From Desulfobacterales bacterium (GTDB lineage: Bacteria; Desulfobacterota; Desulfobacteria; Desulfobacterales; Desulfobacteraceae), in assembly GCA_022361535.1 (NCBI GenBank), contig JAKSAU010000278.1, positions 1 to 5,432 on the forward strand: DNA of 5,432 nt, in the 5' to 3' direction. The notes below the pieces were generated by a model that saw only the letters and a program-made list of their open reading frames with translations, did not search any database and was not told the DNA's origin. Below are positions 1 to 5,432 of this stretch, one piece after another (position 1 is the stretch's first letter; the number at the start of each line of letters is the position of its first letter). The translations under genes were made by a program, and so were the position numbers.

Positions 1-208
1 ACCCCTTGCCCAAGTCGCCCTGAATTTTGGGGCAGACGATTTGGACGGCACTATCATTGAAGAGCGGATCACACACACTGCGGGGGCAAGATCGGCCAAG
101 GGATTAACCCGGGACGAAATGGAAAATATGATCCGGGCTGCAGGATTTGATCCTGTCCAGAGGGATTCATTCTATAACCCTGTTTTCGGCATGGGCATCC
201 AAGGATAA
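1..208 (+). CDS. mqnE: Aminofutalosine synthase MqnE, C-terminal part only
   Basis: Only the last 68 residues are present; the reading frame enters from the left edge (first full codon at 2) and ends at TAA 206-208. MqnE is a cytoplasmic radical SAM enzyme that adds the adenosyl radical from SAM to 3-[(1-carboxyvinyl)oxy]benzoate, giving aminodeoxyfutalosine in futalosine-route menaquinone synthesis. The fragment shows the family's C-terminal signature: ALNFGADDLDGT, then IIEERITHTAGA, and near the end a FDPVQRDSFYN-type motif. The HxAGA stretch and DLDGT separate it from MqnC, which has DMGSTMIEE and SAG at these places, as the next gene does. The 4Fe-4S cysteine motif lies outside the window. 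It is followed 8 bp later by mqnC in the same operon. The family call is confident, although the catalytic core cannot be checked here. Confidence 0.9.
   Translation, partial: PLAQVALNFGADDLDGTIIEERITHTAGARSAKGLTRDEMENMIRAAGFDPVQRDSFYNPVFGMGIQG
201..205 (+). promoter_or_regulatory. Ribosome binding site of mqnC
   Basis: AAGGA lies 11 bases before the ATG at 217 and sits at the very end of mqnE, just before its stop codon. The spacing is a little long but it is the only purine-rich match there, and it supports ATG 217 as the mqnC start. Confidence 0.55.
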
Positions 209-216
209 TATTACTC

Positions 217-1272
217 ATGACTTACACCCATATAATTGAAAAGCTGAGGGGAAACCAGCGGATATCAGATGAAGAGGCCCTTATACTTCTTGAAGAATGT
301 GATCTGCTAACCTTAGGAACCCTGGCCAATGAGCGGCGATTCCATCTTCACCCTGAAAAACGGGTAACCTTTGTGGTAGACCGAAATATAAATTATACCA
401 ACATCTGTGTATCCGGCTGCAGATTTTGTGCGTTTTATGCAGTTCCCGGTGCAGAGAACGGGTACATTCTCACAAAAGAGGAACTGGGAGACAAAATCCA
501 GGAGACGATTGACCTGGGAGGCACCCAGATACTTCTCCAAGGAGGGATGCATCCGGATTTGGGTATTGATTTTTATATAGACATGCTCAAATTCATTAAA
601 GAAAATTATGAAATCCACATTCATGGGTTTTCTCCGCCTGAGATTGCTTTTATCGCAGATAAATCAAACAAGACAATAGCCCAGACAATCGCAGAACTTC
701 AAAGTGCAGGACTTGCCTCCATTCCGGGCGGTGGTGCAGAAATTCTATGCGATGAGATCCGTCACAAAGCATCCCCACACAAATGCGGGGCCGATACCTG
801 GCTTGAGGTAATGAGACAGGCCCATCTTTGCGGTATGCGCTCTTCTGCCACCATGATGTTTGGCCATTTGGAAGAAAATCGGCATATCATCGAACATATG
901 TCAAAATTAAGAGCGCTTCAGGATGAGACAAAGGGATTCACAGCGTTTATTCCCTGGACCTTTCAACCTGACAATACCAAAATCAAAGTAAAGAAAAAGA
1001 CCAGTGCCGAATATTTAAAGGTACTCGCATTAAGCCGGCTTTTCTTAGATAACATTGATAATGTCCAGGCCTCCTGGGTTACCCAGGGAGATAAAATCGC
1101 CCAGACAGCATTATTTTTCGGTGCCAATGACATGGGATCCACCATGATTGAGGAAAATGTTGTGGCATCTGCCGGGGTGGATTTTATGCTGCCGGAAAAA
1201 GAACTGCGCAGGCTTATTGAAACCGCCGGGTTTGAACCCCGTCAGCGTGATTGCTACTACAACCTGGTATGA
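217..1272 (+). CDS. mqnC: Cyclic dehypoxanthine futalosine synthase MqnC (radical SAM)
   Basis: MqnC is a cytoplasmic radical SAM enzyme that cyclises dehypoxanthine futalosine to its spiro/cyclic form, the substrate of MqnD, in the futalosine menaquinone pathway. The 351-residue protein has the usual family length. Visible motifs are the 4Fe-4S/SAM cysteine triad CxxxCxxC (C64, C68, C71, followed by AFY), QGGMHP at 108-113, SPPE at 139-142 and the glycine-rich SIPGGGAEI segment from 168. The C-terminal ALFFGANDMGSTMIEENVV motif is typical of MqnC rather than MqnE. The ATG at 217 follows mqnE by 8 bp and has an AAGGA upstream. The stop codon TGA 1270-1272 overlaps the ATG of the next gene. 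Its C-terminus is visibly homologous to the preceding MqnE fragment, as expected for these related enzymes. All key residues are present, so it should be functional. Confidence 0.95.
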   Translation: MTYTHIIEKLRGNQRISDEEALILLEECDLLTLGTLANERRFHLHPEKRVTFVVDRNINYTNICVSGCRFCAFYAVPGAENGYILTKEELGDKIQETIDLGGTQILLQGGMHPDLGIDFYIDMLKFIKENYEIHIHGFSPPEIAFIADKSNKTIAQTIAELQSAGLASIPGGGAEILCDEIRHKASPHKCGADTWLEVMRQAHLCGMRSSATMMFGHLEENRHIIEHMSKLRALQDETKGFTAFIPWTFQPDNTKIKVKKKTSAEYLKVLALSRLFLDNIDNVQASWVTQGDKIAQTALFFGANDMGSTMIEENVVASAGVDFMLPEKELRRLIETAGFEPRQRDCYYNLV

Positions 1273-2450
1273 GCCTGAGTGATTCAAAAATAAAGGTGCT
1301 GCGGCCAACTATTCCGTCTGCATGTTTCAAAGCCCGTTGGATCATCCCCTCCCCGGACAAGATTATTGAAAACGGTATCATTGAGGTTGAAAATGGTCAG
1401 ATTAAAGATATATCAACATCAGGTGTCCATAAACATGCAACCGACTTAGGAGACGGGGTCATCATACCGGCTCTGGTCAATGCCCATATTCATTTGGAGC
1501 TTTCCGCATTAGAAAGCGCTTTGGATCTGACAAAAGGGTTTGAAACGTGGGTTCAGCAGTTGCTCGTAAAACGGGACGCTTTAGGAGAAGAAAAGTTAAA
1601 GGTTGCAGCTGATAAAGCTGCTGCGGCTCAGGCAGATATGGGCACTGGTATTGTCGGTGAGATTTCAACTCTTGGCATCACCAGGCCTTTTATTGAGCAA
1701 AACGGATTGTCCGGGATCTGGTTTCAGGAAGTTTTAGGCAGCTCTCTTATGGAGACTGACCTTAAACAAAATGATAGTCTCTCTTTTTCCATTGCAGGTC
1801 ACGCTCCCCATACCACTGATCCTGAAGTCCTGAAAAAAGCAAAGTCAAAAACCGCTGATAAAGGGCTCAAATTTTCCATTCACCTTGCAGAATCTAAAGC
1901 AGAATCATTATTTTTAGAAACCGGTAAAGGACAATGGGCTGATTTTCTTGCATCCAGAGGGATTGATACAACAGGATGGCCCATAGGCAATATCAGTCCG
2001 GTAAAGTATTTGAACCGCTTGGGTATCCTGGATCAAAACACCCTTGCAGTCCATTTGCTGCGCACAGAAAAAAAAGATTTTGAAGTTCTTGCACAAAAAG
2101 GAACACAAGTATGCCTTTGCCCCAGAAGCAATCATAATCTTCATGGCAGACTTCCTGATATAGACACCATGCTTGAAATGGGACTTGAACCGGCCCTGGG
2201 GACAGATAGTCTTGCATCCTGCGCATCGTTGAGCCTATTTGATGAGATGGCTTTTGTACGAGATAAGTATCCTTCAATTGGCCCTGAAACCGTTTTTTCC
2301 ATGACCACGGCCAATGGTGCCAAGGCTTTAGGCCTGGAACATACATTTGGAAGTCTTTTACCTGGAAAACAAGCCCTTTTTGCATATGTGGAAATGAGTG
2401 AATTTAAAAAATCCCAAATTTTAGAAAGATTAACTTGGAATGAAATCTAA
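1269..2450 (+). CDS. mqnX: Amidohydrolase, probable 6-aminodeoxyfutalosine deaminase
   Basis: This is a 393-residue, cytosolic, metal-dependent hydrolase of the amidohydrolase superfamily (SAH/guanine deaminase-like branch, COG0402). Metal-site residues visible in order are HxH (H73, H75, in the NAHIHLELS motif), H205 in SIHLAES with E208 as the likely proton-relay glutamate, H262 in AVHLLRT and D313 in GTDS. A CPRSN motif precedes D313. FQEVLG (E154) is also typical. Deaminases of this branch are known to convert 6-aminodeoxyfutalosine to futalosine. The position between mqnC and mqnA is the main ground for that specific substrate, so function is inferred and the symbol is used for the activity. 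I chose ATG 1269, which overlaps the mqnC stop as ATGA, over an in-frame TTG at 1251. No Shine-Dalgarno is visible, so translation is probably coupled to mqnC. An adenosine-type deaminase of another substrate is the alternative. Confidence 0.82.
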   Translation: MSLSDSKIKVLRPTIPSACFKARWIIPSPDKIIENGIIEVENGQIKDISTSGVHKHATDLGDGVIIPALVNAHIHLELSALESALDLTKGFETWVQQLLVKRDALGEEKLKVAADKAAAAQADMGTGIVGEISTLGITRPFIEQNGLSGIWFQEVLGSSLMETDLKQNDSLSFSIAGHAPHTTDPEVLKKAKSKTADKGLKFSIHLAESKAESLFLETGKGQWADFLASRGIDTTGWPIGNISPVKYLNRLGILDQNTLAVHLLRTEKKDFEVLAQKGTQVCLCPRSNHNLHGRLPDIDTMLEMGLEPALGTDSLASCASLSLFDEMAFVRDKYPSIGPETVFSMTTANGAKALGLEHTFGSLLPGKQALFAYVEMSEFKKSQILERLTWNEI

Positions 2451-3270
2451 TGTGTTAATGGGGAAAATCACCTATATAAATGCTTCCCCGGTATATTATG
2501 GTCTTGACCACGGGATGCTGCCTAAATGGCTGCACCTTGTTCCGGATGTGCCTGCTGCATTAAACCGACAGATCAAACAAGGCCAGATCGATATCAGCCC
2601 TATTTCTGCAGCCTTTTATGCCATGAATCACGAAGATCTGCTCATCCTACCGGATCTTTCCATTTCTTGCAACGGGGAGGTGCTCAGTGTGATCTGCGCC
2701 AGCAACTATCCGATTGATGAGCTGAATGGAAAACAGGTAATGTTTTCAAACGAATCAGCGTCGGGGGCCTCATTTTTGAAAATGATTTTTGGCCAGCGAC
2801 ATATTGTACCGGAGTTCAAGGTCGGTCCAGTAGGCAGCATGGACAAGGTCGCCGATGATGTAGATGCTGTCATGGTAATCGGGGATGCCGCATTGACACA
2901 GCCTTGGGAAAAAAGATTCTCCTACCGGTTTGATCTGGGAAAAATATGGTATGAAATGACAGGCCTTCCCTTTGTTTTTGCCCTCTGGGTTGTTAGAAAG
3001 TCTTTTGCAATGAAGCACCCGGATATGGTGGAGGCAGCCCACGATCTGCTCCTTTCCTCCATGACAAAAGGATATGAAAACATAGAAGAAATTGTCCAGG
3101 ACGGGCAGCAGAAACTTGGACTTTCCCATGACCTGATAAAAAAATACTATGAACTTTTGAGCTGCGATTTGGACCCATTAAAAGTTAAAGCCATGGGAAT
3201 GTTTTTTGATTCTCTATATGATCAGGGAATATTAAACCAAAAAGCCCAAATCAATTTTTTTGTTCCCTAA
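2440..3270 (+). CDS. mqnA: Chorismate dehydratase MqnA
   Basis: MqnA dehydrates chorismate to 3-[(1-carboxyvinyl)oxy]benzoate, the committed first step of the futalosine menaquinone pathway and the supplier of MqnE's substrate. It is cytoplasmic, with a fold like periplasmic binding proteins. The 276-residue length is normal. Motifs are GKITYINASPVYYGL near the N-terminus (N14 likely the active-site asparagine), LNRQIKQGQIDISPIS at 41-56, SNESASGAS from 103, GDAAL at 148-152 and DLGKIWYEMTGLPFVFALW at 165-183, the last very characteristic of the family. The ATG at 2440 overlaps the deaminase gene by 11 bp and has only a weak upstream AGAAAG. ATG 2458 (starting MGKITY) is a possible shorter start with no better ribosome site. 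The overlap suggests translational coupling. A paralogous role as MqnD is unlikely given the motifs. Confidence 0.94.
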   Translation: MKSNVLMGKITYINASPVYYGLDHGMLPKWLHLVPDVPAALNRQIKQGQIDISPISAAFYAMNHEDLLILPDLSISCNGEVLSVICASNYPIDELNGKQVMFSNESASGASFLKMIFGQRHIVPEFKVGPVGSMDKVADDVDAVMVIGDAALTQPWEKRFSYRFDLGKIWYEMTGLPFVFALWVVRKSFAMKHPDMVEAAHDLLLSSMTKGYENIEEIVQDGQQKLGLSHDLIKKYYELLSCDLDPLKVKAMGMFFDSLYDQGILNQKAQINFFVP

Positions 3271-3276
3271 AAGAAG

Positions 3277-4179
3277 ATGAGTATATCTGCAAACAGCCAT
3301 AAAAAAATATTTGCCATGATCGGGTTGGTATTCGCTGTGCTGTTTTGGGCGATCAATGCGGTTGTAGCAAGGGATGCAGTTGGCCATATACCGCCGATGG
3401 CATTATCCTTTTACCGGTGGGTAGTTGCCATCGCGATTCTGTTTCCTTTTGCATATAAAAAAGCAATAGCGGAAAAAGCAGTAATCAAAGCACATTTTAC
3501 CACTTTATTCTGGCTGGCTTTGCCAAGTGTGGCAATTTATAATTCAGTACTTTATTTGGGGGCACTGTACACAACTGCTACCAATATCAGCCTCGTGGTG
3601 GCAGCCATGCCTGCCATGACCCTGGCTGTTGCCTGGATGGTCAACCGTGATCAGCCGGGAATAATTAAAGCCATTGGGATCTTCATGGCTCTTGGCGGTG
3701 TCGTTGTCATTATCGCACAGGGAACCCTGGAGACGATCCTTCAATTAAAAGCTAATCCAGGCGATTTGTTGATTCTTGTTTCCATTGCTTCATGGGCTGT
3801 GTATTCAGTCTTGTTTAAGCGTATGGCCCTGCCCATCTCTCCGCTTCCTTTTTTATTTATGACCATGGTGTTGGGAATATTGCCGGTAATACCATTCTAC
3901 TTATTTGAACTAATACACCTTGGTGGATTTAAAGTAACCTGGTCTGTAATTGGTGTTTTTCTTTATTTAGGACTTTGTCCTTCAGTCTTATCTTATATTT
4001 TTTGGAACAATGGGGTGAAGGTGCTGGGCGCATCCACGGCCTCTGTGTCCGTCTACCTGATACCCGTATTCACATCCGCGATTTCATATGTCTACCTGGG
4101 TGAGGCATTGTATTCTTACCATTTTTTTGGGGGAATGTTGATTCTTGCAGGGCTTGTACTTGCCTCAAAAGAAAGATAG
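3277..4179 (+). CDS. EamA/DMT-superfamily membrane transporter, substrate unknown
   Basis: A 300-residue inner-membrane protein with about ten hydrophobic helices, roughly at 11-31, 39-59, 73-92, 97-119, 128-146, 161-180, 190-208, 222-240, 247-270 and 276-296. It fits the two-repeat EamA architecture of the drug/metabolite transporter superfamily. Family-like signatures are FWAINAVVAR (23-32) in helix 1, FYRW (45-48) in helix 2, a second repeat beginning about G162, and YLIPVFTSAISYVYLGEAL from 260. Such proteins usually export amino acids, nucleosides or other small metabolites, but sequence alone does not give the substrate. The ATG at 3277 lies 6 bp after the mqnA stop. The purine stretch AAGAAG between them is too close to be an ideal ribosome site; Met14 (ATG 3316) would cut into helix 1. 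It is probably cotranscribed with the mqn genes, though a role in menaquinone metabolism is unproven. Confidence 0.88.
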   Translation: MSISANSHKKIFAMIGLVFAVLFWAINAVVARDAVGHIPPMALSFYRWVVAIAILFPFAYKKAIAEKAVIKAHFTTLFWLALPSVAIYNSVLYLGALYTTATNISLVVAAMPAMTLAVAWMVNRDQPGIIKAIGIFMALGGVVVIIAQGTLETILQLKANPGDLLILVSIASWAVYSVLFKRMALPISPLPFLFMTMVLGILPVIPFYLFELIHLGGFKVTWSVIGVFLYLGLCPSVLSYIFWNNGVKVLGASTASVSVYLIPVFTSAISYVYLGEALYSYHFFGGMLILAGLVLASKER

Positions 4180-4213
4180 AAACTCGTTTTCAAAATGAAA
4201 TTGTTACCAAATA

Positions 4214-4245
4214 ATCCTTGAGTTTCCCTAATATCCCTTGACTTG
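4214..4245 (+). repeat. Short direct repeat, 20-bp period, in the intergenic region
   Basis: ATCCTTGAGTT (4214-4224) and ATCCCTTGACTT (4234-4245) are near-identical copies whose starts are 20 bp apart, about two helical turns. The second copy contains the -35-like TTGACT of a promoter candidate. It could be a regulator site, but two short copies may also arise by chance. Confidence 0.35.
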
Positions 4246-4265
4246 GTTCGAGCTTTTCGCATAAA
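4238..4265 (+). promoter_or_regulatory. Weak upstream sigma70-type promoter candidate
   Basis: TTGACT (4238-4243) and CATAAA (4260-4265) are separated by 16 bases, giving 5/6 and 4/6 matches to the sigma70 consensus. Transcription would start near 4272 and leave a leader of about 140 bases before the TRAP gene. It is weaker than the promoter at 4339-4368 and is listed as an alternative start. Confidence 0.35.
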
Positions 4266-4269
4266 ACGG

Positions 4270-4282
4270 AATTTAGTAAATT
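4270..4282. repeat. AT-rich 13-bp palindrome
   Basis: AATTTAGTAAATT is a perfect inverted repeat of 6 bp around one central base. It begins 5 bp after the candidate -10 box at 4260-4265, a position where an operator could act. Its AT-only arms make chance occurrence quite possible. Confidence 0.3.
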
Positions 4283-4328
4283 AAGACCCTTCAGCCTTTT
4301 TGTTGTTTACATCTGTGAATCGTGGAGT

Positions 4329-4363
4329 AGGTAGGCATTTGAAAATACTTAGAATGCAGACCT
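4329..4363. promoter_or_regulatory. Imperfect inverted repeat across the TRAP gene promoter, possible operator
   Basis: The left arm AGG-TAG-GCATT (4329-4339) and right arm AATGC-AGA-CCT (4353-4363) are complementary at 8 of 11 positions, with the three unmatched bases placed symmetrically in the middle of each arm and a 13-base centre. The right arm fills most of the spacer and touches the -10 box of the promoter at 4339-4368, and the left arm ends at the first base of its -35 box. A dimeric regulator bound here would cover the promoter. No regulator family is recognised from the motif. Confidence 0.4.
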
Positions 4364-4368
4364 GTAAT
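4339..4368 (+). promoter_or_regulatory. Sigma70-type promoter of the TRAP binding-protein gene
   Basis: TTGAAA (4339-4344) and TGTAAT (4363-4368) each match the sigma70 -35 and -10 consensus at 5 of 6 positions, with an 18-base spacer. Transcription would start near 4375, leaving a leader of about 36 bases to the ATG at 4411. This is the best promoter match in the intergenic region and fits the start of a new transcription unit after the mqn block. Confidence 0.6.
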
Positions 4369-4397
4369 ATTTAGTGTATCAATTGTTAAACCAGAAA

Positions 4398-4403
4398 AAG
4401 GAG
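4398..4403 (+). promoter_or_regulatory. Strong ribosome binding site of the TRAP gene
   Basis: AAGGAG lies 7 bases before ATG 4411, a near-ideal Shine-Dalgarno match and spacing. It fixes the start codon and predicts strong translation, in contrast to the weak sites inside the mqn block. Confidence 0.85.
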
Positions 4404-4410
4404 ATCATCT

Positions 4411-5432
4411 ATGGGAGAGAACAAACGGCGGGAATTCATTAAGAAAGTTGGTGTCGGAGCAGCAGCAGTTGGAGCAGGGCTTGCAACAAGCGCCGTGCCT
4501 GCAATGGCTAAAAAAGAGAAAAAATTTCGCTGGAAAATGGTAACCACATGGCCCCCCCATTTCCCTATGCTGGGTGAAGGTGCTGACAATTTTGCCAAGT
4601 GGGTAGATGAAATGAGCGGCGGTCGCCTTAAAATTACAGTTTACGGCGGTGGCGAGCTTGTTCCTCCATTAGGTGTGTTTGATGCAGTCAGCCAGGGAAC
4701 CGTTGAAATGGGCCATGGTGCTGCTTACTATTGGGCAGGTAAATCTCCGGCCACACAGTTTTTCGCAGCAGTTCCCTTTGGGTTTAATGCCCAGTCCTTA
4801 AATGCCTGGCTGTATTCCGGCGGCGGTATGGAATTGTGGGAAGAAGTATATGGCAAATTTAACATGAAGCCATTTCTCGCCGGAAACACCGGTGTTCAGA
4901 TGGGCGGATGGTTTAATAAAGAAATCAATACCATGGACGATCTTAAAGGCCTGAAGATGAGAATTCCGGGCCTGGGCGGTAAAGTTATTGCTAAAGCCGG
5001 CGGTAACTCAGTTCTCGTGGCCGGCGGTGAAATTTACACGAACCTGGACAGGGGTGTTATTGATGCCACAGAATGGGTTGGTCCTTTCCATGATCTAAAA
5101 ATGGGATTCTACAAAGCAGCCAAGTACTATTACTATCCGGGATGGCATGAAGCAGGGACCGGTATCGAAGCCATGGTTAACCTTGATGCCTGGAACCAGC
5201 TTCCAGACGATCTGAAAGCCATTGTTGAAGCTGCTGCCTACAAGTGCAACATGTGGATGATTTCTGAATTTGAAGCCAAAAATAACGGCGCGCTTCAGGA
5301 ATTGATTACCAAACATAAAGTTGAACTCAAACAGTTCCCGGAACCGGTTCTCAAAGAGTTGAAAAAGCTTTCCATGGAAGTGTTGGAAGAAGTTGCAGCA
5401 TCCGATCCTATGAGCCGCAAGGTATATGATTC
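4411..5432 (+). CDS. dctP: TRAP transporter periplasmic solute-binding protein (DctP, TakP-like), 3' end missing
   Basis: This frame stays open to the right edge: 340 codons are seen, and relatives of about 365 residues suggest only the last few tens are missing. It encodes the extracytoplasmic receptor of a sodium-driven TRAP transporter, which binds an organic acid in the periplasm and hands it to DctQM. Residues 1-33 are a signal peptide with a twin-arginine-type motif (R6 R7 E F I K K), an alanine/glycine-rich core and an AMA cleavage site before K34. The mature part starts FRWKMVTTWPPHFPMLG and contains GGGELVPPLGVFDAVSQGTVEMGHGAAYYWAGK, as in the 2-oxo acid binding TakP subgroup. Q163, R184 (MRIPG) and E221-W222 (DATEWVGP) fall where TakP binds its carboxylate ligand and cation, by recall of that structure. 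A keto acid or lactate-type monocarboxylate is thus the likely substrate. It has its own promoter; dctQ/dctM would be expected downstream. Confidence 0.92.
   Translation, partial: MGENKRREFIKKVGVGAAAVGAGLATSAVPAMAKKEKKFRWKMVTTWPPHFPMLGEGADNFAKWVDEMSGGRLKITVYGGGELVPPLGVFDAVSQGTVEMGHGAAYYWAGKSPATQFFAAVPFGFNAQSLNAWLYSGGGMELWEEVYGKFNMKPFLAGNTGVQMGGWFNKEINTMDDLKGLKMRIPGLGGKVIAKAGGNSVLVAGGEIYTNLDRGVIDATEWVGPFHDLKMGFYKAAKYYYYPGWHEAGTGIEAMVNLDAWNQLPDDLKAIVEAAAYKCNMWMISEFEAKNNGALQELITKHKVELKQFPEPVLKELKKLSMEVLEEVAASDPMSRKVYD

Noticed and set aside
313..624. Minus-strand open frames within mqnC, for example 313-624
   Set aside because: They lie entirely inside a strongly supported plus-strand gene, resemble no family I know and are expected antisense shadows.
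1251..1268. In-frame TTG at 1251 as the start of the deaminase gene, giving six extra residues
   Set aside because: There is no ribosome site for it, it is a rare start codon, and ATG 1269 forms the classic ATGA overlap with the mqnC stop.
1993..2385. 130-codon minus-strand open frame inside the deaminase gene
   Set aside because: It overlaps the conserved VHLLRT, CPRSN and GTDS motif region of the deaminase, has no recognisable domain and no ribosome site that stands out.
4188..4200. Hairpin TTTCA-AAA-TGAAA as an intrinsic terminator after the transporter gene
   Set aside because: The stem is only 5 bp, mostly A-T, and is not followed by a run of T.
4244..4265. Sigma54-like promoter (TTGG...GC) around 4244-4260
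   Set aside because: The GG and GC elements are separated by 12 bases rather than the required 10, and the TTGC part of the -12 box is not intact.
4386..4598. Minus-strand open frame over the start of the TRAP gene
   Set aside because: It is antisense to the signal peptide region, and its Ala/Pro-rich content simply reflects the reverse complement of the Ala/Gly-rich signal core.
5095..5316. Minus-strand open frame within the TRAP gene
   Set aside because: It is fully inside the conserved mature binding protein, with no family resemblance.
1..5432. CRISPR array, tRNA or rRNA, insertion sequence, phage or defence genes
   Set aside because: I looked for regular repeats, cloverleaf-like segments and transposase motifs and saw none; the window is metabolic and transport genes with little noncoding space.

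Overview
The window looks like chromosomal DNA from an anaerobic bacterium that makes menaquinone by the futalosine route. The protein style, moderate GC, close gene packing and the TRAP transporter next door all fit a Desulfobacterota sulfate reducer, perhaps Desulfobacteraceae. That placement is inferred from gene content and general resemblance; no marker gene is present to prove it.

Positions 1-4179 form one dense plus-strand block. It holds the 3' end of mqnE (radical SAM aminofutalosine synthase), mqnC (radical SAM cyclic dehypoxanthine futalosine synthase), an amidohydrolase best read as 6-aminodeoxyfutalosine deaminase, mqnA (chorismate dehydratase) and an EamA/DMT-family membrane transporter. 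The joints are an 8-bp gap, a 4-bp ATGA overlap, an 11-bp overlap and a 6-bp gap, so this is almost certainly one transcript whose promoter lies upstream of the window. Together MqnA (chorismate to 3-[(1-carboxyvinyl)oxy]benzoate), MqnE (to aminodeoxyfutalosine), the deaminase (to futalosine) and MqnC (cyclisation of dehypoxanthine futalosine) cover most of the early pathway. The futalosine hydrolase MqnB and the later enzyme MqnD are not in the window and must be encoded elsewhere. The transporter's substrate is unknown.

Positions 4180-4410 are a 231-bp AT-richer intergenic region, the only substantial noncoding stretch. It has no convincing intrinsic terminator. It does hold a good sigma70-type promoter (TTGAAA-N18-TGTAAT) overlapped by an imperfect inverted repeat, a weaker upstream promoter candidate with a 20-bp-spaced direct repeat, a short AT palindrome, and a strong ribosome binding site.

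Positions 4411-5432 begin a new transcription unit: a TRAP transporter periplasmic solute-binding protein (DctP family, 2-oxo acid/TakP-like) with a twin-arginine-type signal peptide. It runs off the end of the window and probably lacks only its last few tens of residues. Its DctQ and DctM membrane partners are not visible but may follow downstream.

Nothing here is clearly a previously undescribed system. The points most worth a second look are the deaminase inside the mqn operon, the transporter attached to that operon, and the Tat signal plus likely operator of the TRAP binding protein.
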